Part shown: positions 54,282 to 63,967 of the stretch, piece after piece
Position numbering within the stretch: the first letter of the stretch is position 1
How the letters are laid out: every line of letters starts with the position of its first letter
Assembly (NCBI RefSeq): GCF_020523965.1
Contig: NZ_JAJAPX010000003.1
Coordinates: 62,001-126,000 of the forward strand
Direction: 5' to 3'
Length of the DNA stretch: 64,000 bases
Origin: Neotamlana sargassicola
GTDB taxonomy: Bacteria; Bacteroidota; Bacteroidia; Flavobacteriales; Flavobacteriaceae
Position numbers and translations under genes: made by a program
The notes under the pieces: model-generated
What the model was told of the DNA's origin: nothing
Database searches by the model: none
Seen by the model: the letters and a program-made list of their open reading frames with translations, nothing else

Positions 54282-55727
54282 ATGAAGAAACAATTACACC
54301 TTTTAATATCTCTATCGGTACTACTTTTACTTTCCTTAAAAGTAGATGCACAAGTTGGAATTGGAACAACTACACCCGATGCTTCTTCTATTTTAGATAT
54401 AGAATCTACAACCCAAGGTGTTTTAACACCTAGAATGACTACTGCGCAGCGTTTGGCGATAGCAACACCTGCCGAGGGACTTTTAGTGTTTGATACCAAC
54501 GAAGATGCATTTTATTATTACGATGCAACTGCAACTAATTGGGTTAAATTGGAAGGTGCCGTTATGAGAGATAATTATAAACTAGTAAAAAGTGTGGCCG
54601 ATTTAGCTGATGAGCTTGCAGCGGGTGGTGGTATAGAATATCAACTTACCTCAAATACCTATTACGAAATAAATGGAACTATTAATTTAGCTTTTCCTAT
54701 AAATTTAAATGATGCTTATATAGCTGGCGAAGATACAAATGAAGATGTACTTATAGGTACAGGTACTATTTTCTCTGGTGCTACAGGAGGCTCTATTAGA
54801 AACCTTACACTAATAACTTCGGGGGCTGTGTTTAATTTAAATGGTACAGGAGCAGAAAACTTAATATTTCGAGATTCTTTTGTAGCGAGCTCTGGTAGCG
54901 TAGGAGCAATTTCAAATTTTAACCTAGTTTTTATTAGTACTGCTCAATTTTTAGGTAATACTTCAGGTATAGTTTATACCAATATTAATAAGTTGTTATT
55001 AAATACTTTAGGTTGGAATGGAACTAACGGTGGAATTTACGAAACTTTTACAGGTAACTTTGATGTTATAACCAAACAAGGAGGTTTTAGTGAAGTTATT
55101 GGAGCCACGGCTGCCATAGATGTAACCGGTATTACATCAACTACTGGGGGGTATTCTATACGTATTGTAGATTTTTATGGAGGAGGAAATTACATTAATG
55201 GTAGTTCCCCTTACACCGGATATAATTTTACGAGAGATTGGGATGTAAATAGCCCAGGTATACCGGTTGAAACCGATGGAGTTGCTTCAGGTAATTTTTA
55301 TTATGACGGACCTGTGACAACGGGATTCTCTCAGACTATTGCAGCAAATGGAATTGACTTTCCAGTTCAAGGAACAGGTACTTTTACTGCAAATAATTTA
55401 CTTCGGTTTGATTCGAACGTTATAGGAAATACATTAATTTACGACGGAGCAAAGGATAGAAAATTTCAAATTAATGCTTCTTTGTCAGTTAGAGTAGGAA
55501 GTGCTTCTGGCGATTTTTATGCTTTCTTTATAGCTAAAAATGGTACTGTTATAAACGAATCGAGAGCTTTAATTCGGATTGATAATAATGATCAAATTCA
55601 AAACGTATCATTAAATGCTAATATAGAACTTGTTTATCTGGATGAAATAGAAATTTATGTTCGACGCCTAACAGGTGTTGGTTCTGATACGTTAGTTATA
55701 TTCTCTGAAAATTTAAGTATTAATTAG
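54282..55727 (+). CDS. secreted beta-rich protein of unknown function
   Basis: A 481-residue exported protein with a signal peptide (~1-24, ending VDAQ) directly followed by VGIGTTTPDASSILDIES and VLTPRMTTAQRLAI. This opening is very common in Bacteroidota surface proteins and tail-fibre-like proteins. The middle (~110-300) resembles a right-handed beta-helix, with repeated GSIRNLTLITSGAVFNL-type rungs. The end (~370-481) is a jelly-roll-like domain. There is no C-terminal T9SS domain, so it may stay in the envelope. Function is not known. Confidence 0.75.
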   Translation: MKKQLHLLISLSVLLLLSLKVDAQVGIGTTTPDASSILDIESTTQGVLTPRMTTAQRLAIATPAEGLLVFDTNEDAFYYYDATATNWVKLEGAVMRDNYKLVKSVADLADELAAGGGIEYQLTSNTYYEINGTINLAFPINLNDAYIAGEDTNEDVLIGTGTIFSGATGGSIRNLTLITSGAVFNLNGTGAENLIFRDSFVASSGSVGAISNFNLVFISTAQFLGNTSGIVYTNINKLLLNTLGWNGTNGGIYETFTGNFDVITKQGGFSEVIGATAAIDVTGITSTTGGYSIRIVDFYGGGNYINGSSPYTGYNFTRDWDVNSPGIPVETDGVASGNFYYDGPVTTGFSQTIAANGIDFPVQGTGTFTANNLLRFDSNVIGNTLIYDGAKDRKFQINASLSVRVGSASGDFYAFFIAKNGTVINESRALIRIDNNDQIQNVSLNANIELVYLDEIEIYVRRLTGVGSDTLVIFSENLSIN

Positions 55728-55733
55728 TGTAAA

Positions 55734-58196
55734 TTAAAACCGCATTCGTGTTCTTACATTAAAAACACGAGGTGTTAAATAGTTAGGAATTGCGTATTGT
55801 GTTTTGGTGTAAACATCGCGCACCCAAGTATTCGTTATAGAGTTTTGAACATCGAACATATTAAAAATTTCGAATCCAAATGATAGCTCTTTAAAGGGCT
55901 TTTTCCATCCTTTATTAAATTGTTTTTGGTTATCTACCAAAACATATTGTAAACCTAAATCGGCACGTTTATAATCAGGTAAACGATTTTGATATACATA
56001 AGGATCGGCATAACTTGGTGATCCACCTGGCAATCCAGTGTTATAAACTAAGTTTAAGTAAACCTTTAAGTTAGGTAAGGTTGGAACATAATCTTGAAAC
56101 AAGGCAGCAAACTTTAAGCGTTGGTCTGTTGGTCTGGCAATATAGCCACGATTGTCCAAGTTTTCTTCGGTTTTTAAATAACCAAAACTAAACCATGATT
56201 CTGTACCCGGAACAAATTCACCATTTAAGCGCATATCTAAACCATAAGCGTAGGCTTTTGCATCGTTATTCGCTCTGTATCGAATACGTACATTTTCTAA
56301 GGTATAGGTGTTAACATCGCTTAACCCTTTATAATACATTTCTGTGGTAAGCTTAAAAGGGCGGTCCCACATTTTGAAACTATAATCATTTCCTAAAACC
56401 ACATGAAATGACTTTTGAGCTTTAACATTAGGTTGCACTTCACCATTCGAATCTCTAAGCTCCCTATAAAATGGCGGTTGATAGTATAAGCCCCCGGCCA
56501 ATCTAAACAACATGTCTTTTTCCCAATCTGGTTTTATGGCAAATTGTGCTCTTGGGCTATAAACAGTTTGGGTATGCGTTGATAATCCTTCGCCACTTAC
56601 AGTCCAATTATGCGCTCTTAATCCAGCATTGTACCAAACCTCGCTATTGCCAATGGTGCTCCGCTTGCTCCATTGTGCATAGGCTTGAAAACGGTTTATT
56701 GAAGTGTTGTTGGTGGCGCGAACGTTTTGATATGGCTCTAAAGGTCCTGTGTAGGGTGTGTATGGTTGCTCGTTTATTGGAGTGGTTTTTGGTGGACGAA
56801 TAGAAAATCCTGCAGAATCAATGACTTCCCATTCTACTAACCGGTCTCGAATGTCTTCGTTGGTATATTTTAAGGCCCATTCAATTCTGTGCCCTTTTAT
56901 ATTTAAATCGCCTTTGTGTTCAATATTTGTAATTAATGCATCTAAATCGTTTCTTCCATGATTTAATTGGCTACCAACACCTTCGCTAAATTCTACTTCA
57001 CCTAAATTTTCATCGCCGATATTTGAGTTAACTTCACCAAGTCTGTATTGCGCCAAAATATCGAAATACTCTTCTTCTGTAGTATGATATGTTGATGCGG
57101 TTAAATGTAAATTTAACTTATCGTTTACAAAATAAGAACCTTTAAAAGCTCCAAAAAGTGTTTGGTATTGATCTTTTTCCTGTCCGTCGTAAAAAACTAA
57201 TAAAGCAATAGGGTCGGTAAGAGTACCAAAATTCGTTTGTCTGGTTTGTGGTTGGTAGTTATATTTATTTAACGAAGCATTTCCTAAAAAACTTAAATGG
57301 AATTTACTAGAAAATTTATAAGTAAAAAAGCCTTGAGCATCAGCAAAAACTGGATTAAAATTAGTTTCTGTTTCTTTAGCATCAACAAGTAAACTATTAT
57401 CTCGATATCGTAAACCTACAATACTCGAAAATTTATTGTTTTTACTTGTGTTTTCTACCGATACACTTGCCCCTAATAAACTTAAGTCGGCATTAGCTTC
57501 AAATTCGTAAGGTGTTTTATAGGTTATATCTAACACAGAAGACAATTTGTCGCCGTATTTGGCTTGAAATCCGCCTGCCGAAAAATCAACATTTTGTACC
57601 AAATTTGTATTTACGAAACTCAATCCTTCTTGTTGCCCAGAACGAATTAAAAACGGTCGATATACTTCAATGCTGTTTACATAAACTAAATTTTCGTCGT
57701 AATTTCCACCACGAACCGAATATTGTGTGCTCAATTCATTATTGTTACTCACACCAGGTAAAGTCATTAACAAGTTTTCTACACCAGCATTGGCACCGGG
57801 AATATTACGAATTGTTTCGGGTTTTAAGGTTACAACACCTTCAATGGCTTTACGGCTAGTATTGGTAACTACAACGGCTGCAATTTGCTCAATAGTTGTG
57901 CTCATTACAGGGTTAAATTCGGTTTCTTCTGCATTTTTTAAGTTAAACGTACTGGTTACTTTTTTATGAGAAAGGTGCGTAAAGGTTAGCGTTATATTTT
58001 TATTTGCTGGTATTTTTAGTAAGTAAAAACCATTAGCGTTGGTTTGTGTACCGTAGTTAGCTGTTTTTATATTTACATTTTCAATGGGTAGGTTATTTTC
58101 ATCTAATATAATACCCTTTACAATTGCAGTTTGAGCAAAAATATTAACTGAAAACAGTAAAAATAGAGTAGTAAAAAATAAATGTTTAAATTTCAA
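55734..58196 (-). CDS. TonB-dependent receptor
   Basis: An 820-residue outer-membrane transporter with a signal peptide (~1-21, ending FA). A carboxypeptidase-like regulatory domain (~24-100, VKGIILDENNLPIENVNIKT) precedes the plug (~115-225, with IPGANAGVENLLMTLPGVS and YSVRGGNYDENLVYVN), and a 22-strand-type barrel fills the rest, ending in an aromatic Phe (RTRMRF). No SusD gene is adjacent, so it is not a classical polysaccharide locus; iron-siderophore, vitamin or peptide import is equally possible. It lies 12 bp after the M23 peptidase gene on the same strand. Confidence 0.93.
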   Translation of the reverse strand: MKFKHLFFTTLFLLFSVNIFAQTAIVKGIILDENNLPIENVNIKTANYGTQTNANGFYLLKIPANKNITLTFTHLSHKKVTSTFNLKNAEETEFNPVMSTTIEQIAAVVVTNTSRKAIEGVVTLKPETIRNIPGANAGVENLLMTLPGVSNNNELSTQYSVRGGNYDENLVYVNSIEVYRPFLIRSGQQEGLSFVNTNLVQNVDFSAGGFQAKYGDKLSSVLDITYKTPYEFEANADLSLLGASVSVENTSKNNKFSSIVGLRYRDNSLLVDAKETETNFNPVFADAQGFFTYKFSSKFHLSFLGNASLNKYNYQPQTRQTNFGTLTDPIALLVFYDGQEKDQYQTLFGAFKGSYFVNDKLNLHLTASTYHTTEEEYFDILAQYRLGEVNSNIGDENLGEVEFSEGVGSQLNHGRNDLDALITNIEHKGDLNIKGHRIEWALKYTNEDIRDRLVEWEVIDSAGFSIRPPKTTPINEQPYTPYTGPLEPYQNVRATNNTSINRFQAYAQWSKRSTIGNSEVWYNAGLRAHNWTVSGEGLSTHTQTVYSPRAQFAIKPDWEKDMLFRLAGGLYYQPPFYRELRDSNGEVQPNVKAQKSFHVVLGNDYSFKMWDRPFKLTTEMYYKGLSDVNTYTLENVRIRYRANNDAKAYAYGLDMRLNGEFVPGTESWFSFGYLKTEENLDNRGYIARPTDQRLKFAALFQDYVPTLPNLKVYLNLVYNTGLPGGSPSYADPYVYQNRLPDYKRADLGLQYVLVDNQKQFNKGWKKPFKELSFGFEIFNMFDVQNSITNTWVRDVYTKTQYAIPNYLTPRVFNVRTRMRF

Positions 58197-58208
58197 TGGT
58201 TGGCGAAT

Positions 58209-59897
58209 TTATTTTCTGTATAATGTAGCTTCAAAAGTAGAACTATTTCCAACATTATCGGTAACAATCACTTTTAATTTATTATTGGTTTCTTTTATAT
58301 TTAGATCGTTAAAATCGAAGGCTAGTAAATTTTGTTTGTATTCATATTCCATTAAAATCCATTTATCGTTTAGGGTAGCGCGATAGCTTTTAATACCAGA
58401 CTCTTTATCTTGTATGTTTAATTTTAAAAATCTGTAATCGCTAATCCATTGCTTGTTTTTAAAGTTAGTCGCTTTTATTTTTGGGGCAATGGTATCTGTT
58501 GCTAAAGTATAAGTACCTAATACTTTGGTATGTGCAATTAATTGATTTGTTTCGTGTTTTGTTGATGTGTAGATTGGAACATTTTTTTTATCTCCAATTA
58601 AACGTGCGATATATAATTTGTTTTGATCGGCTTTTTTATATCGGCTAACGTTAAAATGTAAGCTAAAACTTTTTTTTGTGGGTAAAATATTTTCATGCAA
58701 TATTAACGTGTCGTTTTTCACATTAAAATCTAAATAAAAGTCTTTATAAAAGGTATAAGGTTTAAAGTTAACAGAAACAATATCCTTTTTTAAATTAGTA
58801 GTTTGGGAAGCATTAATAAAATAAGGTGTCGTTTTTAATGTTTGTTTGTTTAGTAGTTCTTGTTTTGTACCTTTTATATTAATGGTAACCCAGGCTTCAT
58901 TATTTTTGTAGTCTGCAACTCTTATTTTGTAAACAGCATAGGTACTATCCTTAATGGTTAAAAAGCCGTTATTTTCAACATTTTTGTATAAACTTAGGGT
59001 GTTATTCTTTATAAATAGTTTCTGGATGCGATCTCGATTATTAATATAGTGTTCATAATCTATAAGCTGATTAAGATTTCTAGTTTCATCAAAAGAAAAT
59101 TTACTAAAATCAATTTCAAAATTTCTATTTCCGTTAAATACAGTTTGAATGTTGTAAACGCCGTTTGAATTTGTGGCAAAATCTTGTCTATCAATTGTTT
59201 CTATGCCAAAACCAATTACGCCAATGGCCTCAATGTTTTCAACTGCATAATCTCCATTTTTTAACGGAATAAGTTTTAATTTCTGTTTTTTGTTCGATTT
59301 GTTTATTATGGCATCTTCACTTAGTGGGTAAGCATAAATTGAATGAACTAGAGGGTAAGAAGAGTCCTTAACATCAATACCAAAGAGCATAGGATTAATT
59401 GGGTGTTCTGCTTTATTTCTAATTTCGTAATGTAAATGTGGGCCACCAGAACCACCGGTATTTCCACTGTACGCAACTAATTCACCTTTTGTAACAAGTA
59501 ACTCTCCGGCTTTTGGAAACAACTCAATTTCGTACGATTCTTGTTCGTATTGATGTTTTTTTACATAGGCTTCAATTTCTGGAGCAAATTTTTGTAAGTG
59601 TGCATAAACAGTAACATAACCGTTTGGATGCGTAATGTATAAAGCTTTGCCATATCCAAAATGCGACACTTTTATACGGCTCACAAAGCCATTGGCAGAA
59701 GCGACTACATGCAGTCCTGTTCGCCCTTGAGTTTTTATGTCTAAACCCGAATGAAAATGATTAGATCGTAACTCAGCAAAAGTACCAGATAAAATTATTG
59801 GAATTTTTAAAGGATTGCCAAAATAATCTTGCGGGTAAGGATTTTGCGCAAAAAAGACGAGAGGGTAAATAAAGAAAAGGGACAGGATTAATTTCAT
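58209..59897 (-). CDS. M23-family metallopeptidase
   Basis: A 562-residue exported protein with a signal peptide (~1-17). The M23/LytM domain (~25-175) keeps the zinc ligands in NHFHSGLDIKTQG and GGPHLHYEIRN, along with GYVTVYAHL. The remaining ~380 residues are beta-rich domains of unknown type. M23 peptidases cut peptidoglycan cross-links; this one would act in the periplasm on cell-wall remodelling, or regulate it. It precedes the TonB-dependent receptor gene by 12 bp, and no functional link between the two is evident. Confidence 0.92.
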   Translation of the reverse strand: MKLILSLFFIYPLVFFAQNPYPQDYFGNPLKIPIILSGTFAELRSNHFHSGLDIKTQGRTGLHVVASANGFVSRIKVSHFGYGKALYITHPNGYVTVYAHLQKFAPEIEAYVKKHQYEQESYEIELFPKAGELLVTKGELVAYSGNTGGSGGPHLHYEIRNKAEHPINPMLFGIDVKDSSYPLVHSIYAYPLSEDAIINKSNKKQKLKLIPLKNGDYAVENIEAIGVIGFGIETIDRQDFATNSNGVYNIQTVFNGNRNFEIDFSKFSFDETRNLNQLIDYEHYINNRDRIQKLFIKNNTLSLYKNVENNGFLTIKDSTYAVYKIRVADYKNNEAWVTINIKGTKQELLNKQTLKTTPYFINASQTTNLKKDIVSVNFKPYTFYKDFYLDFNVKNDTLILHENILPTKKSFSLHFNVSRYKKADQNKLYIARLIGDKKNVPIYTSTKHETNQLIAHTKVLGTYTLATDTIAPKIKATNFKNKQWISDYRFLKLNIQDKESGIKSYRATLNDKWILMEYEYKQNLLAFDFNDLNIKETNNKLKVIVTDNVGNSSTFEATLYRK

Positions 59898-60016
59898 AGC
59901 AAATTATTAGGCTAAAGTAAATATTTGGGATGAAAAACACAAAGCAGTTTAAAAATAAGGAAAATTCAACTTTTTTTAATAATAAACGCATCATTTAAAA
60001 TTTTATTAAAAAACAA

Positions 60017-60047
60017 TTGTAAAATTTAACTAGGTATGTTAACTTTG
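60017..60047 (+). promoter_or_regulatory. promoter of the zapB-like/zapA genes
   Basis: TTG at 60017-60019 and TAACTTTG at 60040-60047 are 20 bp apart, a near-ideal Bacteroidota -33/-7 pair. The leader to the ATG at 60072 is about 18 bases. Confidence 0.65.
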
Positions 60048-60071
60048 TTAGATAAGTATTGAATTTTGTAA

Positions 60072-60362
60072 ATGAGTAATATTGAAGATATTGTAGTTTC
60101 GTTAGAAAACAAAATAAACAAAGTATTACATCAACTAGAGCTTTTAAAGCAGGAAAATTTTAAATTAAGCAATGATTTAGAAGCTTCGAAGCAACAAATT
60201 TTAACTCAAAAAGAGCAATTAGCAAATTGGGAAGAAAAATATGAAGCTTTAAAAATTACAAATGCAATACTTGGTAGTGACGAGAATAAAAGAGAAACTA
60301 AGCTTAAAATAAACGCATTAATCCGAGAGATAGACCATTGTATAGGTCAACTATCAGACTAA
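60072..60362 (+). CDS. ZapB-like coiled-coil protein
   Basis: A 96-residue protein, mostly a single coiled coil (residues ~5-70, with LENKINKVLHQLELLKQEN and KLSNDLEASKQQ), with a helical C-terminus LKINALIREIDHCIGQL. It sits 12 bp before zapA. In gamma-proteobacteria ZapB is a coiled-coil partner of ZapA in the division ring, so a similar role is likely, although sequence similarity to ZapB itself cannot be claimed. It is widely found in this position in Flavobacteriia. Confidence 0.72.
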   Translation: MSNIEDIVVSLENKINKVLHQLELLKQENFKLSNDLEASKQQILTQKEQLANWEEKYEALKITNAILGSDENKRETKLKINALIREIDHCIGQLSD

Positions 60363-60374
60363 GCAAAATAATCA

Positions 60375-60668
60375 ATGTCAAAAAAGCTTAAAATAAAGCT
60401 ATCTATTGGAGATAGAGTTTATCCTTTAACAATTGACCCAAGTCAAGAAGAAGGTTTGCGAAAAGCAGCAAAAAACATTGATGTTTTAATAAAACAATTT
60501 GAGCAAAGTTATTCTGTTCGAGATAAACAAGATGTTTTGGCCATGTGTGCCTTACAGTTTGCGACTCAAGTAGAACAGAAATCTATAGATAATACGATTG
60601 TAAACGAGCATACAGAACAAAAACTAAATGCTTTAAATAATTTGTTAGACAATTATTTACAATCTTAA
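60375..60668 (+). CDS. zapA: cell division protein ZapA
   Basis: A 97-residue cytoplasmic protein. The N-terminal part has LKIKLSIGDRVYPLTIDPSQEEGLRKAAKNID, the ZapA fold that binds FtsZ, followed by a helical C-terminus (ALQFATQVEQKS onwards) that dimerises. ZapA bundles FtsZ filaments and stabilises the division ring. Downstream lies the 6S-like RNA, a gene order also seen in E. coli (zapA-ssrS), and then rny. Confidence 0.92.
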   Translation: MSKKLKIKLSIGDRVYPLTIDPSQEEGLRKAAKNIDVLIKQFEQSYSVRDKQDVLAMCALQFATQVEQKSIDNTIVNEHTEQKLNALNNLLDNYLQS

Positions 60669-60695
60669 CGTTCTTTAAAATAAACAAAAGTTACT

Positions 60696-60880
60696 GCCTG
60701 TATTGGTTATTTTTTTTGATAAACTCAACGTTAATTCTTTAAAAAGGGTGAGTTTAAGTTGTAAAAGCATGCTGCTAGTGCCATTTATGGTATCTCGAGC
60801 AGACCCTTGATCAGCTTGTTAGCCCTAAACTTGTTTTTAAGGAGTTTATACAAAACTTTATACCGATGCAGGCTTTTTTT
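60696..60880 (+). ncRNA. ssrS: 6S RNA (6S-Flavo type)
   Basis: A predicted structured RNA of about 178-185 bases in the zapA-rny gap. The ends pair in a 12-bp closing helix (60696-60707 with 60862-60873, two wobble pairs) followed directly by a T7 tract. Inside are a helix of 60721-60726 with 60842-60847, a large open central region, and a terminal hairpin with CTGCT/AGCAG (60772-60776, 60798-60802) enclosing TGCCA-TTTA-TGGTA. The size, the long helix with an open bubble, and the location after zapA fit 6S RNA, which binds sigma-containing RNA polymerase in stationary phase. The structure was judged by eye, without a covariance search. Confidence 0.72.
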
Positions 60881-60905
60881 ATATATAAATTTTCAAAAAT
60901 TAACG

Positions 60906-62480
60906 ATGGATAACTTAATCATATTTGTGGTAGGTGGTGTAGTAGCAGGCCTTGTAATTGGCTTTATAATTGCAAAAATATTAGAAAAAAATAAGGCTTC
61001 TCAAATTATTAAAGAGGCAAAAAAATCGGCTTCTTTAATATTAAAAGATGCAAAAAATGATGGCGAGAATATTAAAAAAGATAAAATATTACAAGCCAAA
61101 GAAAAGTTTATTGAACTTAAAAGCGAGCATGAAAAGGTTATTTTATCTCGCGATAAAAAAATGGCAGAGGCCGAAAAACGTACACGAGATAAAGAGTCTC
61201 AAGTTTCAAGTGAATTATCTAAGAATAAAAAACTTAGTCAAAGTCTTGAAGATAAAATCAAAGATTACAATTACCGCTTAGATGTTTTAGATAAGCGTCA
61301 AGAAGAAATAGATAGACTTCACAAAAACCAAGTACAACAACTTGAAGTTATTTCAAGTCTTTCAGCAGAAGAGGCAAAAGAGCAGTTGGTAGAATCTTTA
61401 AAAGGAGAAGCCAAAAATGATGCTATGGCATTTATACAAAGCTCACTTGAAGAAGCTAAACTAACTGCCGAACAGGAAGCTAAGAAAATTATTATTAACA
61501 CCATACAACGCATTGGAACTGAAGAAGCGGTAGACAATTGTGTATCTGTTTTTAATATAGAATCTGATGATGTTAAAGGTAGAATTATTGGACGTGAAGG
61601 GCGAAATATTCGAGCTATTGAAGCTGCAACAGGAGTAGAAATTATAGTTGATGATACACCTGAAGCTATTATTTTATCATGCTTCGATTCTGTACGTCGT
61701 GAAGTAGCACGTTTATCGTTACACCGATTAGTAACCGATGGAAGAATTCACCCTGCAAGAATTGAAGAAGTGGTTAGAAAAACCAGAAAACAAATTGAGC
61801 AAGAAATTATAGAAGTAGGAAAGCGTACCGTTATAGATTTGGGTATACACAACTTAAATCCGGAACTTATAAAAATGGTTGGTAGAATGAAATACCGCTC
61901 ATCTTACGGGCAAAACTTATTACAACACTCACGTGAAGTTGCTAAACTTTGTGGTGTTATGGCGGCAGAATTGGGCATAAATCCTAAATTAGCTAAACGA
62001 GCTGGTTTACTTCATGATATTGGTAAAGTGCCAGATGCGGAAGCAGACATGGAAACGCCTCACGCTATTTTAGGTATGCAATGGGCAGAAAAATTTGGTG
62101 AAAAGCCAGATGTTTGTAATGCAATTGGAGCACACCACGACGAAATTGAAATGAAATCGTTATTAGCGCCTATTATTCAAGTTTGTGATGCTATTTCTGG
62201 TGCACGTCCAGGTGCAAGACGCCAAGTTTTAGATAGCTACATACAACGTTTAAAAGATTTAGAAGATATTGCTTTTGGTTTTAATGGAGTTAAAAAAGCT
62301 TATGCTATACAAGCAGGTAGAGAACTACGTGTTATAGTAGAAAGTGAAAAAGTAGACGACCAAAAAGCTGCGGATTTATCGTTTAACATATCTCAAAAAG
62401 TACAAACAGATATGACGTATCCTGGGCAAGTAAAAGTTACTGTTATTAGAGAAACAAGAGCGGTAAATATTGCAAAATAA
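60906..62480 (+). CDS. rny: ribonuclease Y
   Basis: A 524-residue membrane-bound endoribonuclease starting at the ATG at 60906; the frame runs open upstream but through the 6S-like RNA. An N-terminal membrane helix (~4-25) is followed by a long coiled coil (~28-200), a KH domain (~215-280, with [28 protein letters not shown]) and an HD domain with [12 protein letters not shown] and [10 protein letters not shown]. It starts mRNA decay in many bacteria. The gene follows the 6S-like RNA by about 25 bp. Confidence 0.96.
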   Translation: MDNLIIFVVGGVVAGLVIGFIIAKILEKNKASQIIKEAKKSASLILKDAKNDGENIKKDKILQAKEKFIELKSEHEKVILSRDKKMAEAEKRTRDKESQVSSELSKNKKLSQSLEDKIKDYNYRLDVLDKRQEEIDRLHKNQVQQLEVISSLSAEEAKEQLVESLKGEAKNDAMAFIQSSLEEAKLTAEQEAKKIIINTIQRIGTEEAVDNCVSVFNIESDDVKGRIIGREGRNIRAIEAATGVEIIVDDTPEAIILSCFDSVRREVARLSLHRLVTDGRIHPARIEEVVRKTRKQIEQEIIEVGKRTVIDLGIHNLNPELIKMVGRMKYRSSYGQNLLQHSREVAKLCGVMAAELGINPKLAKRAGLLHDIGKVPDAEADMETPHAILGMQWAEKFGEKPDVCNAIGAHHDEIEMKSLLAPIIQVCDAISGARPGARRQVLDSYIQRLKDLEDIAFGFNGVKKAYAIQAGRELRVIVESEKVDDQKAADLSFNISQKVQTDMTYPGQVKVTVIRETRAVNIAK

Positions 62481-62536
62481 TATTATGATTCGTTTGAGCG
62501 GTAATTAATAATTTACTGTTTCAGTGTATAAAAAAT

Positions 62537-62577
62537 AAAAATCCAAATTCATAAACATTTGAATTTGGATTTTTTGT
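62537..62577. terminator. bidirectional terminator between rny and xerD
   Basis: A perfect 14-bp stem (62537-62550 with 62561-62574) with a 10-base loop and T tract, between the convergent rny and xerD genes. Confidence 0.85.
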
Positions 62578-62578
62578 T

Positions 62579-63478
62579 TTAGTGATTTCTTGGGTGAAAT
62601 TCTTCAATAACTTTAGTTAAATGGCTTTTGTCTAAATGCACATAAATTTCGGTGGTAGTTATACTTTCATGACCTAGCATAAGTTGTATGGAACGCAGGT
62701 CGGCGTCATTTTCTAATAAATGAGTGGCAAAAGAATGCCTAAAGGTATGTGGAGAAACATTCTTTTTTAAATCTATAGCTTTTGCTAAATTTTTAATAAT
62801 GGTAAAAACCATAGCCCGTGTTAATTGCCTGCCGCGTCTGTTTAAAAACAGAGTATCTTCAAAACCCGATTGTATTTTTTGATGATTTCTAATGTGTTTT
62901 ATATATATGTTAATATATTTTTGTGTTGCATTAACTATGGGTACAAAACGTTGTTTGTCGCCTTTGCCTGTTACTTTAATAAAGCCTTCTTCAAAAAATA
63001 AATCAGATAATTTTAAGTTTATTAATTCACTAACTCGCAGTCCGCAACCATATAATGTTTCTAACATGGCACGATTGCGTTCACCTTCAGGTTTACTTAA
63101 ATCTATGGCTTTTATTAGGTTATCAATTTCTTCTTCAGAAAGTGTATCGGGTAGTTTTCGTCCAATTTTTGGCGATTCAATTAAATCTACAGGGTTGGTT
63201 TCGCGATAATCTTCAAAAACTAAATAGCTAAAAAAGCTTCTTAATCCAGAAATAAAGCGCGATTGAGAACGTGCGTTTAATTGTTTTGCGGTTTCATAAA
63301 CACAACGTTGCACGGTTTCTGTATTAATATTTACAGGAGAAATTTCAATATTATTAGCTTTTAAATATTGAATAAGTTTTAAAATGTCTAGAGCATAACT
63401 TTCAATAGAATTTTCCGATAATCCACGTTCAATTTTTAAATACGTTTTATAATCCTTTAAAGCTGCTTGCCATTTCAT
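62579..63478 (-). CDS. xerD: tyrosine recombinase XerD
   Basis: A 299-residue tyrosine recombinase. The N-terminal SAM-like domain (~1-85) has LKIERGLSENSIESYALDI. The catalytic domain has the Arg in YGCGLRVSELINL, a Lys in VTGKGDKQRFVPI, HTFRHSFATHLLE (His, Arg), LGHESITTTEIYVH (His and the nucleophile Tyr). With XerC it resolves chromosome dimers at dif. Its length and C-terminal end (HPR) match housekeeping XerD rather than an integron or phage integrase, and no attachment site or mobile element is nearby. Confidence 0.93.
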   Translation of the reverse strand: MKWQAALKDYKTYLKIERGLSENSIESYALDILKLIQYLKANNIEISPVNINTETVQRCVYETAKQLNARSQSRFISGLRSFFSYLVFEDYRETNPVDLIESPKIGRKLPDTLSEEEIDNLIKAIDLSKPEGERNRAMLETLYGCGLRVSELINLKLSDLFFEEGFIKVTGKGDKQRFVPIVNATQKYINIYIKHIRNHQKIQSGFEDTLFLNRRGRQLTRAMVFTIIKNLAKAIDLKKNVSPHTFRHSFATHLLENDADLRSIQLMLGHESITTTEIYVHLDKSHLTKVIEEFHPRNH

Positions 63479-63547
63479 TCTTCAAAATTACTAAAATATC
63501 TGTTTAGAAGGTATGTTGAATAATTTCAAATTTTTTACATTTACTTT

Positions 63548-63967
63548 ATGAAAAAACTTATCATAATTAACGGACCAAATTTAAACTTATTGGGTAAACG
63601 CGAACCCGAAATTTACGGTAGTTTAACCTTTGAAGATTATTTAGAGGATTTAAAGTCTAAATTCCCTAAGGTTGAGATTAGTTATTACCAATCTAACGTA
63701 GAAGGGGAGCTTATAAATAAGTTGCATGAAGTAGGTTTTAGTTTTGATGGAGTTATATTAAATGCTGGTGCTTACACGCATACTTCTATAGGTTTGGGCG
63801 ACGCCATTAAAGGTATAGAAACTCCTGTTGTAGAAGTACATATTTCTAACACTTTTGGCCGCGAATCGTTCAGGCATCAATCTTATATTTCACCAAATGC
63901 AAAAGGTGTAATTTTAGGTTTTGGCATGTTAAGCTACGAATTGGCAATAAAAAGCTTTTTAGATTAA
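63548..63967 (+). CDS. aroQ: type II 3-dehydroquinate dehydratase
   Basis: A 139-residue enzyme of the shikimate pathway that dehydrates 3-dehydroquinate. Visible are IINGPNLNLLGKREPEIYG (with the flexible-loop Arg and Tyr), YYQSNVEGELINKLHE, LNAGAYTHTSIGLGDAI, VEVHISN and GRESFRHQSYIS. Length is typical of the dodecameric type II enzyme. It is divergent from xerD. Confidence 0.96.
   Translation: MKKLIIINGPNLNLLGKREPEIYGSLTFEDYLEDLKSKFPKVEISYYQSNVEGELINKLHEVGFSFDGVILNAGAYTHTSIGLGDAIKGIETPVVEVHISNTFGRESFRHQSYISPNAKGVILGFGMLSYELAIKSFLD

Noticed and set aside
60807-60905. N-terminal extension of RNase Y
   Set aside because: The frame is open but it runs through the 6S-like RNA and its terminator. 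The conserved membrane helix starts at the ATG at 60906.
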